Shown here: piece after piece, positions 35,299-43,946 of the stretch | How the letters are laid out: each line of letters opens with the position of its first letter | Numbering within the stretch: the stretch's first letter is position 1 | NCBI GenBank assembly: GCA_004431415.1 | Contig: QPMI01000437.1 | Coordinates: 310,001 to 374,000 of the forward strand | Source of the DNA: Cyanophora paradoxa | Lineage: Eukaryota > Glaucocystophyceae > Cyanophorales > Cyanophoraceae | Length of the DNA stretch: 64,000 bases | Direction: 5' to 3' | Made by a program: the position numbers and the translations under genes | The notes under the pieces: generated by a model | What the model saw: only the letters and a program-made list of their open reading frames with translations | Told to the model about the DNA's origin: nothing | Database searches by the model: none

Positions 35299-38200
35299 TT
35301 AATTAAAAGGAACAGAATTAATACCATCTGGTAAGATGTATCTCTTTGCATCAAAGCAGTTTAGGGCAACCCTTCTACTCACAGTGTCTATTATTGTGTG
35401 ATCTGCCCTTCTTTTCTGCTTTGCAGTCACAGTCTTGCTGATACCTGCAAATAAACACTGTTTAAAATCATTAAATTGGAGTTCCTCAGTTGAAGTCCCA
35501 GAGAGCTTACTCCTCTCAATCTCAGCTGTTCTGAAACTGTAAACTTTGGCTCTCAGACCCACATACTCCAGTATAGCAGAACCTGGCATCTCATTTTTGT
35601 ATTTACCTGGGGTCATTCTTGAATCACCTCCAAGGTCCAAGGCATAAGATATATTCTCTATATCTTTTTGTAAGGTCTTAGATTCGATATATAGACAGAA
35701 GGAATCAGTATCATGGAATAGTAACTTTGCTTTTGTCCATTGGGACCTTACAGTATCATAGAAGAACTGGTAATTATGCAGTTTGGCTGCATCCAAAACA
35801 TAAGCCCCAATTGCAACAGGCTTATCTAGTTTCACATGCTTTGTGTAAAACTCAAAGGCAACTGCTTTTTCGTTTATGGGCTTGTTGATTTCACCAATGG
35901 AGAGGCTGCATATTTCATAAATAGTTTCTCACTGTTTGCAATCTTAACCACAGATCTACCTCTACATGATTCAATGCATTTCCCATAGATTGAATTATTC
36001 ATGAGCTTATAGAAATCAGCCTCAAATTTATTCACTGCTTTCCTTCTCATATCAGTGTTCAGCTCAATGTAGGGTTTCATTACAGGAGCCACAGTAAATG
36101 ATAGGACCCTGTGAACCTTCTTTAGTTTCATCCCTTTGTCCAACAGATACTGTAGAAGAGGCTCAGAAATCACATAGTTGGTCACAGAACCAAAGGTTGC
36201 AGTTAGCTTAGGGGTCTTATCAAGCTCTTCTCCTGAGAGATCTAATAGGCTCTTTTGATATTGTGATAATTCGGCATATTCTACTATTTTCTTGTTAATA
36301 ATTAGGGGGAAATCACTGTGGTCTAGATATAGCCTAATTGGGTAATCCAGATCAACTTCCAGGAAACTGGATCTGTTATCTTGTGGGTTGAATTCGGTCT
36401 CCCATCTAAAATCACCAACTGGAATTGGCTGACTCAAACAGTAGCCATACAAGTTGTTAGCATCAAACAGCATTATATGGGAGTTCTCACCATCAGCCTC
36501 AGCATACCTACAAGGCATTGTTGCAAAGCCACCCCTGATTCCCCTCTCAACAAATTCGTATTGCTCTACATCACTTATAAGCTCTATTTTTGCCTTGGTG
36601 GTCCTAAGCATAGCATCCCAAGATAACCCAGGTGCAGATACATAATGAACTGGGTCCAATCCATATACTGAGTGTGAAAGCCTTCTGAAAGCCTGGAATT
36701 TGCTCATTAACTCATCTACATCAGCAGCCCCAAAGTCCATAAAATTACTTGCATCAATGAACTTGTAAAGACCCCATTGCAATGAAAGGTATTGATCAAA
36801 GTTTTTCGAAAGGATTTCGATTCGCTTTTTATCACCCATGCCTGCTATTTTTCTGAAAATGAATGTCCCACAGTCATCCATTTGGTCAACAACCACTGCT
36901 ACTTTTGTTTGCTTTGAGATTCTCCTATGAAGATTGCAGTTTCTGCATGCAGGAGCAATGTAATTACCTGTGTGGTGATCATGATCCCTGCATTTGAAGT
37001 TTTCCTTGGTGAACCTCTCACTGCAAAGGTAACAGTGTTTGGTAGCTCTGTAAATTGCTTTCTGCTCATCTGTGAGTTCATTCATGGGAATATTGGTAAA
37101 CAGGAAGTCAATTAGCTCTCTTGCTTTGGATTCCAAGCATTCAAACAGACCTCCCATTGGATCCTGACCCTCAAATCGAAAATCTTGAACATCTTCCCCA
37201 GTGACTATTCTTATGTTGACTGCTGAGACTTCCCTCTTGGATTTCGATGCATCTATGGGGATGCTTCTATGTTCAATCTTGCAGTAAACCACAACAGGAA
37301 GCCAAACAGTTTTCCTTAGGTTTTTCAGTCCAAACTCTATGGTGGTCTCAGGTTTTGGTGTGATTCCCTTTGAGAGTCTCCAATCAATGCATCTATTTGA
37401 ATCCACATGAGCAGTTAGTTTAGCCTCAGACCTGAATCGAGATAAGCATGTATCACAGTAGTGTAACTTTTGATCCTTGGTTTTATCAAGGGCAACTCTG
37501 AGAAGTCTTGAAAGGGACATGATTGTAATATAGTGACCATTCCCTTCATCATCATGAATGAGCATGAGATTAATCTTTTGCTTTCTGCCTGGGTTGCTGG
37601 ATTGATGTAGGGGATATATAACATCTCGATCCATTCCAAATATGTTTATGCTGATGCCTGCATTTTGAGATTCGAATTTATCAATGATTTCAGCATCACA
37701 GGGAACAGGGAATGGGATGTTATCGAAATTGAGAGCCAGAGGATTGTATGTAGTTGGTGAGTATTTCCATTTGCGATATTGTGTTAGCTCACTTCTCTTG
37801 TGGAATTCACATCTTTCCTATGGATCCATGCCAAAACTGCATTTTCGAAGCAAGAATCATCAATATTTCGAATATTCACTGTGGCTCTCTTGGCTGCAAT
37901 TGAATCAGGTGTTTTAACATAGCAACCACCAGTTGGGGCATAACTCATAATAGCAACTCTGAGCATTTCGATTCTCTCCAATCGATAGCTATCAACAACA
38001 TTCATCTGCTCCTGACACATTTGGGCTGCTTTATTCAGCTCAGTTCGAATATTTCTCGATTTGGTTAATACAAAATAATCGCTGTAAATGTATTTCGATA
38101 TCCAAACCTGTGGATTGCTGACTTTTACGAACTTGCAGATAAACGATAAGCGAACTTTGATTGCCCTGAATTGATCTAGACTGTCTCTTAAACGTTTTGG

Positions 38201-38542
38201 TAGAGAGGTTGCAATTCTATCTAAATATTCAATCACATCAACAACAACTTCCCTTCTGGCTCTGTAAGTGAGCCAGCGATATAATTCATTCATTGCTGTA
38301 CCATCTTCTGCCTCTGGTTCTATTTGCCTCAGGCGATCGAGTTCATCAAGAGTTTCAACTTTATCATAGAGGTTATTGGCTTTTCTGGTTAATTTCGCTA
38401 AAGTGGGTCTGCCCCTTGAAATAAATCCGATTTCCCGGTCATATTCAGCCTCTGTAATTTCATGGGCTGCATACAGTGTTCCCAGTAATCCCATGAGTTC
38501 CCATTTCTTCTCTCTAATGAGTCTGTTGCTAATTCGGGGCAT
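35299..38542 (-). CDS. protein-primed family B DNA polymerase (pPolB), frame broken twice
   Basis: About 1080 codons in three frame segments. The first (38,542-37,784) holds a roughly 240-residue unassigned N-terminus, where a terminal protein could reside, and DDSCFENAVLAWIHRKD, the block that opens the conserved viral region. The second (to 35,874) has a CDTCLSRF...H...C zinc motif, an endonuclease VII-like motif CYLCSERF...DHDHHTGNY...CRNCN (about 37,045-36,925), the exonuclease-side YGLDPVHY...APGLSWDAML block, polymerase motif A FDANNLYG (about 36,465) and motif B KLMNNSIYGK (about 35,985). The third (35,835-35,299) has motif C HDTDSF (about 35,710). All catalytic motifs are kept. Frame changes fall near 37,804 and 35,899; each is explained by one missing base. 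It replicates the linear element by protein priming. Confidence 0.93.
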
Positions 38543-38576
38543 AGTTCCTAACTTGTTCCTACTCTCAACAAATATT

Positions 38577-38894
38577 TTATTCTGAGATGTTCTGAACGCG
38601 ATTTTCTAGTTTCTTTCGCAATTTGGCTTTGTAATGCATTGGATTATGTGATCCATTTTTTGTCCATACATTTGGGTTTTTGTGATACTGTTTAAGGGCG
38701 TTAATTAAGTTTTTCTCTGTTTGTAATCGCAAACAATCAATATCTTTGGAGGAAAGCTGTGACATTTGATACCCATCACATTTGCTTTGGCATTTGATGA
38801 TTTTGTCTATAAGAGCTGGTATATCCTTCAAATCATCTTTATCGAAATGTTTGTTCTCAATCATTGAACTCATTCTGGTAGTCCAGCTTGTCAT
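38577..38894 (-). CDS. small unknown protein upstream of the polymerase
   Basis: A 105-residue protein, not recognised. It is mostly helical and lysine-rich, with a short Cys pair (KCQSKCDGY in a KCQSKC context) and a basic C-terminus (HYKAKLRKKLENRVQNISE). It lies 34 bp upstream of the polymerase start on the same strand, so it probably belongs to the same replication transcript. A role as a polymerase partner or terminal protein is possible by position only. Confidence 0.6.
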   Translation of the reverse strand: MTSWTTRMSSMIENKHFDKDDLKDIPALIDKIIKCQSKCDGYQMSQLSSKDIDCLRLQTEKNLINALKQYHKNPNVWTKNGSHNPMHYKAKLRKKLENRVQNISE

Positions 38895-38947
38895 TGTTGG
38901 TACTACTACTTATTATTATAAGAATATTATAATGTATTTGTTTTAAA

Positions 38948-39092
38948 TCGTCAGGCAGACTTCGATTGTCAGGCAGCTGATTCAGCCAACATTAAGAAAC
39001 TCTGTCACTTTTTCAAGTCAGTGTTTGAGAAAACTAATGAAACCATAAACTTATAAAAGTTAAATAGAAAGGTGCCTGACAGTGCCTGACAG
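38948..39092. repeat. TIR-like block, copy in left-TIR orientation
   Basis: It matches left-TIR positions about 32,710-32,860 with the same spacing: TTAAATCGTCAGGCAG, GATTGTCAGGCA, AAGTCAGTGTTTG, TTATAAAAGTT and GGTGCCTGACAGTGCCTGAC. It lies directly after (downstream of) the TVpol-helicase stop and upstream of the pPolB-side genes. Confidence 0.85.
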
Positions 39093-39096
39093 CTTT

Positions 39097-41490
39097 TTAA
39101 CAATCATCATCATCCTCATCAATAAACTCTGTTGTATTTTCCGAAATCAGTTTTACACACTTGTAACCTCTATCATATACTTTTGAAGTTGCCTTTCTCA
39201 CTGCATATTTGTCATATTTGGCTCCCAACATCTCCATTACTCTCTTAACCCTGCTTGCAGACATATTGAGTTTCAAAGCTTTTAACTCCTCATCTACAGT
39301 TTTGCTTGACAGAGAATCAGAAGGATTTCCTGTAAATTCAAATCTGCTTTTTAGTATTTGAATTTCATCACCTGCATCCTCTCTGAAAGCAGCAGTATCA
39401 TTTGCCACCTTGCCACATATCTGGACTTTGTGGGATTTGTATGCTTGGAATACTGACCATTGGAAAGCATGAATGATTTCAGGGCGTTTAAGCAGATCAC
39501 TTTTAATATCTTCAGAAGCCAATCTATAGCATGGGAGCTTCATTTCATCCATTGTTTTCTGATCCACAAACTTGTGGGGATGCTGAAAGAAAACAAGAGT
39601 CTCAAGTGTATCAGATGGAGAAACAGGGGGCATATCATTCATGATCATCCAGAGCCTACTTTGGAGTCTTATATTTTGCTCATTTCCATATAGGATTCGA
39701 ATGCATTGAATATCACCACCAGATTCTTTCTTTTTAATCATATTGCCATTTATCTTGATACTTGGATTCGAAACATCAAACTTCATCTCTTGGGTAAATG
39801 TTAAACGGCGAAATTCACATGGTTTCATCCATTTTAGCTTTTTAGCCTCATCAGAATCTGAATGTTTGTCCATCAGGAAAGATTCTCCTCCAATAGTGTT
39901 TACATAACCACTCCCCCAAGTGTTCTCATTAAGATTGACATAAACTCCTTTTCCACAATTGCGCTCACCTGATGATAGTCCCCATTGTTTATCCTCTACT
40001 TTGCCTGCCATTGCTCTTGCTGTAAATTCGAGAGCAGTATTAATTGCATCTGCTCCAAACACAGGTTCAAGTATGTTTTCGTAGAGGATTTTTATATGCT
40101 CTTCTGACGGCTTGACTACATATCCTTGATCATCTACAAGTAAATCTCTTTCAATTCGAGTAGTGGAATATACGTTTTGACACTCTGCCCAAGGAGTAAG
40201 CTTTTTGGTTTCGAAATCATACACACCATTTTTATAACACAATTTTCCAAGAGATGAAGACCATAGGACATTATTCACAAACTCACTATCATTTGGCAGA
40301 AGAGCTTTTGTGGCTTTGATAACTTTTTGAGCGCCTGTTATATTTGCGGTATACTCTGTTAGACCTGTTAGACCCTCATGATATATCTTTGCTTGGAGGC
40401 ATTTTTTTAGGAACACATTTTCCACTTGATTGGCTTCCTCAGTCCAAAGGTTCTCATCTGTTTTGACAAATATACGACCATTGGATTGCTTGACATCATT
40501 TTTGATATCTTCAGCAAACAGAGTAGCAGCCTCATAGTCTGTAGAGCAAATTCGAAAATCGTTTGCTTTCAGAGAAGCTTCATCTGGAAGCTCGAAACCC
40601 TGATCCATAGGCTTAACAACTAAGCCTAATTTGTATCCTGTGGACTGCTGGATATAGTTCTCTGCATCTTTGAGAATATCAGTAAGTTTTTCCAGTGATA
40701 GATTAGGTGACTTTTCAATCATGCAGCCATCAAATACAAGAACACCAACAGTGAGTTTGATGGAGGTTAGATACTCACACAGAGCCATAAGAGCAATATT
40801 CTCAATCTGACAAAGAACCATGTTAACAGTAGAACCTAACACATTGTAGCCCTTCTTTCGCTTGCAAATAGCAAGGAAGTTGGTATTTTCTTTTAATTCA
40901 GCAATAGAAGCATGAATACCACCAATTTCTTGTTTAACCTTTTTAAAAGCCATTTCTTTGTGTAAATCGGGACACTCAATGCCTCCTCCTCCGTTAATCA
41001 CAGATAAGAAGGCGCACTTAATTTCTTCACGAGTAAGATCACACTTTTTGCTTAAATCACTAACGATTTTATCTCGATTGGCAACAAACTCAGCAAGGAA
41101 ATCACAGTTTATGTCATTTTTTTGGCAATACTGGACGAGTATCGATGGATGAGCATTTTTCATATCAATATCATAATACAAATCCCTTGCTAAGGTGTGT
41201 CTAAATTCCCGAGGCATACTCTGCATGCTTGCTTTTTTGTTTTTGATGTGTGAGAGAGTAGTGAAATATCTTCCAGTATGGTGTTTGCATTGATAGTATT
41301 TAACTTGAATGGTCCCATTTGAATGCAAGTCCTTCATATATTTCTTGAGGAGAGTCAAAGTAGCAGTAGAATCCACATCTGGTCTATAACTCAAACCCTC
41401 GAAATTATCGATTAAATACTTAAGAGTAGGGCGAGATACTTTTTCAATAAGAGTGATATCGAGATTGTTGGGTTTCTTTGAGCTAAACAT
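39097..41490 (-). CDS. TVpol-like polymerase/primase fused to superfamily 3 helicase
   Basis: 797 residues and intact. The N-terminal half has a family A polymerase-like pattern seen in transposon-virus polymerases (TVpol) of virophages: DLYYDIDMKNAHPSILVQYC (about 103-122, motif A), GYNVLGSTVNMVLCQIEN (about 214-231, motif B region) and VGVLVFDGCMIEK (about 248-260, motif C). The middle carries a D5-like linker (KNGVYDFETKKLTPW, about 420-434). The C-terminal half is an SF3 helicase: Walker A SGERNCGKG (507-515), Walker B LTFTQEM (563-569), motif C LWMIMND (613-619). Such fusions prime or copy and unwind DNA at replication origins. It is striking beside a complete pPolB. It is bracketed by two inverted TIR-like blocks. 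A TTATCT-type box lies 27-32 bp upstream of ATG 41,488-41,490. Confidence 0.85.
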   Translation of the reverse strand: MFSSKKPNNLDITLIEKVSRPTLKYLIDNFEGLSYRPDVDSTATLTLLKKYMKDLHSNGTIQVKYYQCKHHTGRYFTTLSHIKNKKASMQSMPREFRHTLARDLYYDIDMKNAHPSILVQYCQKNDINCDFLAEFVANRDKIVSDLSKKCDLTREEIKCAFLSVINGGGGIECPDLHKEMAFKKVKQEIGGIHASIAELKENTNFLAICKRKKGYNVLGSTVNMVLCQIENIALMALCEYLTSIKLTVGVLVFDGCMIEKSPNLSLEKLTDILKDAENYIQQSTGYKLGLVVKPMDQGFELPDEASLKANDFRICSTDYEAATLFAEDIKNDVKQSNGRIFVKTDENLWTEEANQVENVFLKKCLQAKIYHEGLTGLTEYTANITGAQKVIKATKALLPNDSEFVNNVLWSSSLGKLCYKNGVYDFETKKLTPWAECQNVYSTTRIERDLLVDDQGYVVKPSEEHIKILYENILEPVFGADAINTALEFTARAMAGKVEDKQWGLSSGERNCGKGVYVNLNENTWGSGYVNTIGGESFLMDKHSDSDEAKKLKWMKPCEFRRLTFTQEMKFDVSNPSIKINGNMIKKKESGGDIQCIRILYGNEQNIRLQSRLWMIMNDMPPVSPSDTLETLVFFQHPHKFVDQKTMDEMKLPCYRLASEDIKSDLLKRPEIIHAFQWSVFQAYKSHKVQICGKVANDTAAFREDAGDEIQILKSRFEFTGNPSDSLSSKTVDEELKALKLNMSASRVKRVMEMLGAKYDKYAVRKATSKVYDRGYKCVKLISENTTEFIDEDDDDC

Positions 41491-41516
41491 TTTTCTTGAA
41501 CGTTTCTATATTAAGC

Positions 41517-41522
41517 AGATAA
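41517..41522 (-). promoter_or_regulatory. TTATCT box upstream of the TVpol-helicase gene
   Basis: Sense-strand TTATCTGCTTAATATAGAAA begins about 32 bases before the ATG. The same TTATCT plus A/T-rich core recurs before several other genes of the element. Promoter function is inferred from recurrence. Confidence 0.4.
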
Positions 41523-41664
41523 AATATTTTATCTGAAAATCCTTGTCATTTTTTGTTGCCAAACCTTTAAGTCCTTTTGGGTTGGCTTCGAATTATATCG
41601 ATTATTGGTAGTAGTGTATCAGTTTTTTTATGAATTCCCCATACAAAAATAATGAACCGGCATT

Positions 41665-41895
41665 TCAGTATTTCCGAGGACGACCTACAGGTCGACCTTC
41701 TGGGAAATTTGGGTCAATTGTGAGTTGCTTTTTATAGTAGTAATAGGCTAATGCCCTTTTGCGGCGAATTTCACGATATTCCTCATCCTCTTCATATCTT
41801 TTATTATAATAAATTTGGTTTGAGATCTTTTTCTTCATTGCAGAAGAGATCTTTTCAAAACTTTTGCTATCAGTTACAGTTTGATCAGTATCCAT
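41665..41895 (-). CDS. small AT-hook protein, paralogue 1
   Basis: 76 residues. It has a basic/aromatic helix (YYNKRYEEDEEYREIRRKRA followed by LAYYYYKK) and a C-terminal AT-hook-like GRPVGRPRKY. AT-hooks bind the minor groove of AT-rich DNA, fitting an AT-rich element. It is related to the protein at 42,660-42,905 in both parts. It lies inside the segment bounded by the TIR-like blocks, upstream of the TVpol-helicase gene. Confidence 0.7.
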   Translation of the reverse strand: MDTDQTVTDSKSFEKISSAMKKKISNQIYYNKRYEEDEEYREIRRKRALAYYYYKKQLTIDPNFPEGRPVGRPRKY

Positions 41896-41984
41896 TTGGG
41901 TATCTCTTAACTATAACCGAGAAAAATGTTTTGTCAGATTTCAATATGCTTGATTTCCTTAAGTAGTTTATGATTCGTCATTTT

Positions 41985-42213
41985 TTGGTAACAGAGATAA
42001 TTCCTATACTGTTACCATAAATGGTTTGTCAGGCACTTTCAAATAGTTGTCAGGCACTAATATAGTATGTCAGGCATTGTCAGGCACCTTTTTAGAAAAC
42101 TTTTCTATAATGAAAATTTCATTGTTGATTCAAACAATGACATTGAGAATTGGAAACGTTTGTGAAAATCAATGTGTTTCCTGCCTGACAAACTTCTTGC
42201 TGCCTGACAACCT
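41985..42213. repeat. TIR-like block, copy in right-TIR orientation
   Basis: It closely matches the right TIR around 59,695-59,900, for example TGGTTTGTCAGGCAC, TATAGTATGTCAGGCATTGT, CAGGCACCTTTTTAGAAAAC and TTTCATTGTTNATNCAAACA. It carries seven TGCCTGACA-type motifs. Its orientation is opposite to the copy at 38,948-39,092, so the two bracket 39.1-42.0 kb like terminal inverted repeats. Confidence 0.9.
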
Positions 42214-42253
42214 TTCATCAACAAAAAATGATTGTGTAAACTGACTTAAAGAT

Positions 42254-42259
42254 TTATCA
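42254..42259 (+). promoter_or_regulatory. TTATCA box upstream of the 42,283 gene
   Basis: TTATCAGATATATTAATAAG begins 29 bases before ATG 42,283 and is a variant of the TTATCT box found before other element genes. Confidence 0.35.
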
Positions 42260-42282
42260 GATATATTAATAAGAAAACAACA

Positions 42283-42582
42283 ATGGCTGCTCAAATTGCC
42301 AAAGGAATTCTTGCCGAAAAGATTGAAAAAGATACCCTCTGGAAAGATCATAAAGGATTAGTTGATGCTATTGTAGAGAGTAGTCTCCACTCAACAGGAA
42401 TAAATATTGGTCAGGCTGATAATAAGCGAAACAAGGAATTTCGACAGAAAGTAGAGAGAGATGTATTGGGCATGATAATAGACCCAAACTACCTCTCTTC
42501 AATTAACAAAAAAAATCATTCAAACACTGCCACAAGAAAACGACTCTTTAACAAATTAATGAGTCGTTCTACTTCATCTTAA
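42283..42582 (+). CDS. small unknown protein (99 residues)
   Basis: Basic, helical protein beginning MAAQIAKGILAEKIEKDTLW and ending in a basic TRKRLFNKLMSR. No family is recognised. It is the only plus-strand gene in the left two-thirds of the element and lies just outside the internal TIR-like block, in whose orientation it could be driven. Intact frame and promoter-like box support it as real. Confidence 0.6.
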   Translation: MAAQIAKGILAEKIEKDTLWKDHKGLVDAIVESSLHSTGINIGQADNKRNKEFRQKVERDVLGMIIDPNYLSSINKKNHSNTATRKRLFNKLMSRSTSS

Positions 42583-42659
42583 ACAATAAAGCCAATTCCT
42601 TTGTATATATTTTTATAGCTGCCTCAGTAGCATACTGAGACCGCTTTTTCTCAATTATC

Positions 42660-42905
42660 TTATAGACCTGGGGGTCCATTGCTACTTTCAGTTGGCAAAT
42701 AATATTTAATCGGTCTTCCTCTGGGTCTCTGCTCTTCTTTTTGGGCTTTTCTGCGATAATAGGATGCCAGGGCTTGCTGCTTTTTATACTCTCTATATGC
42801 TGGGTCCTCTCTATATCGTTTCTGCATTGCTAGAATGTGTCTTATAGAACCCTCAGTAACAGGTTCATCACTGGTAAACTCGATTAAACTAATAGTATCC
42901 TCCAT
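42660..42905 (-). CDS. small AT-hook protein, paralogue 2
   Basis: 81 residues. QKRYREDPAYREYKKQQALA followed by SYYRRKAQ aligns with the helix of the protein at 41,665-41,895, and RPRGRPIKY is an AT-hook-like motif. The start overlaps the end of the 42,889-43,161 gene by 17 bp, a compact virus-like arrangement. Likely a DNA-binding or DNA-packaging protein (inference). Confidence 0.7.
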   Translation of the reverse strand: MEDTISLIEFTSDEPVTEGSIRHILAMQKRYREDPAYREYKKQQALASYYRRKAQKEEQRPRGRPIKYYLPTESSNGPPGL

Positions 42906-43161
42906 TTATATTCCCAGAGAAAACGTTTTCTGCTGGCAGAGAACTTCTCCTTGGATACTCCTGTTGCTCATCTGTATACTCTGTGGGGTCTGCTGGCATT
43001 GACTCCACAGAAACTGTAGACCTCCTTCTCTCTCTTGCTTCTGAGGCATTATCCTCATTATCTGACATCTCAAACTCCACTGTTGTCTCACAACATCCAC
43101 TGTGGCAATTGCTCACCACATGCAGACTGAACATCTCGAAGAACTTTCGTATTATGTCCAT
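42889..43161 (-). CDS. small acidic/Ser-rich unknown protein
   Basis: 90 residues. A hydrophobic, Cys-containing N-terminus (MDIIRKFFEMFSLHVVSNCH) is followed by an acidic and RRRS-containing region and a GNINGGYY end. Unrecognised. It follows the 43,184 gene by 22 bp in the same direction and overlaps the next gene, so it is probably part of a late transcription unit with the packaging ATPase. Confidence 0.6.
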   Translation of the reverse strand: MDIIRKFFEMFSLHVVSNCHSGCCETTVEFEMSDNEDNASEARERRRSTVSVESMPADPTEYTDEQQEYPRRSSLPAENVFSGNINGGYY

Positions 43162-43177
43162 ATCTCTAATAAAACAG

Positions 43178-43184
43178 AGATAAT
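43178..43184 (-). promoter_or_regulatory. TTATCT box upstream of the 42,889-43,161 gene
   Basis: Sense-strand ATTATCTCTGTTTTATTAGA sits in the 22-bp gap before the ATG and resembles the boxes at 43,939 and 44,756. Confidence 0.45.
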
Positions 43185-43918
43185 TAAAGCCAAACTCGTC
43201 TTTTATATACTGTTGGGGCTACTCCCTTTTCTACTTCAGCTTTGGTGGCACCAGGTTCAATAGTTCCCTTTTGGGTCTTTGTTTTCATTTCATCTACTGC
43301 CTGCTCATCGATTTGGGTCTCTTTCTTAGCAATAAACTGTTTATCTGGGACACCAGTAATACCCATTTTATAAACTTCCTTTCGAAGCATCTCCTTTAGC
43401 TTAGCTCTCTCTTTCTTCTCAGTAACATACTGCTCCAAGGCACTGGATTTGGCTTCCAAGTCTTTGAGTTTAGCAGTCATCTCATCCCATTGAGCCTTGG
43501 GAATTCGATGAATATTTTGAGTGGGAGCAGTCTTATATGTGACTTCACCAGCCATAGACTGGATTACCTTGTCTGATTCCTTACTAAGACCTTCACCTTT
43601 GCGAGCCAATGACAGATCTTGCAAGCCTAAACCTTTATCATCAGCAGCACCAATAATTCGCCTGGCACCCTCAGCAACAGCTTTCATTTTCGAAGCTTCA
43701 GGTGAGATGTTGAGTTGGTCACTGGTTGAAGCTTGTGGGGCTTTGTCATCGACTGATTCCTCATAGGCAGCATTAAGAGGGTCCTCTTCTTGCTGTGAGG
43801 GCTTTACCTCATTCATACCATTGAACTTCAGTGGATCTGTGTTAATGGATCCATTGTTTCCACCACCTGAATAGCCAACAGCCCCAGCTGGAATCCCTAT
43901 CTTTCGTTTGGGAGGCAT
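43184..43918 (-). CDS. unknown basic/coiled-coil virion-type protein
   Basis: 244 residues. It starts MPPKRKIGIPAGAVGYSGGG (basic, then Gly-rich), has a disordered acidic middle, a predicted coiled coil (WDEMTAKLKDLEAKSSALEQ...KKERAKLKEMLRKEVYKMG) and a basic end (VYKRRVWL). No domain is recognised. Position between the packaging ATPase and the AT-hook genes, and a basic N-terminus, would suit a core, scaffold or cement protein. That is inference. Confidence 0.65.
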   Translation of the reverse strand: MPPKRKIGIPAGAVGYSGGGNNGSINTDPLKFNGMNEVKPSQQEEDPLNAAYEESVDDKAPQASTSDQLNISPEASKMKAVAEGARRIIGAADDKGLGLQDLSLARKGEGLSKESDKVIQSMAGEVTYKTAPTQNIHRIPKAQWDEMTAKLKDLEAKSSALEQYVTEKKERAKLKEMLRKEVYKMGITGVPDKQFIAKKETQIDEQAVDEMKTKTQKGTIEPGATKAEVEKGVAPTVYKRRVWL

Positions 43919-43938
43919 TGTATCTTTATTAGAATGAG

Positions 43939-43945
43939 AGATAAT
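43939..43945 (-). promoter_or_regulatory. TTATCT box upstream of the 43,184-43,918 gene
   Basis: Sense-strand ATTATCTCTCATTCTAATAA lies about 21-27 bases before the ATG and is nearly the same as the box at 43,178. Confidence 0.45.
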
Positions 43946-43946
43946 T

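Noticed and set aside
43184-43918. candidate maturation protease
   Set aside because: No His-Asp/Glu-Gln-Cys Ulp1-type pattern; the protein is charged and coiled-coil-like.
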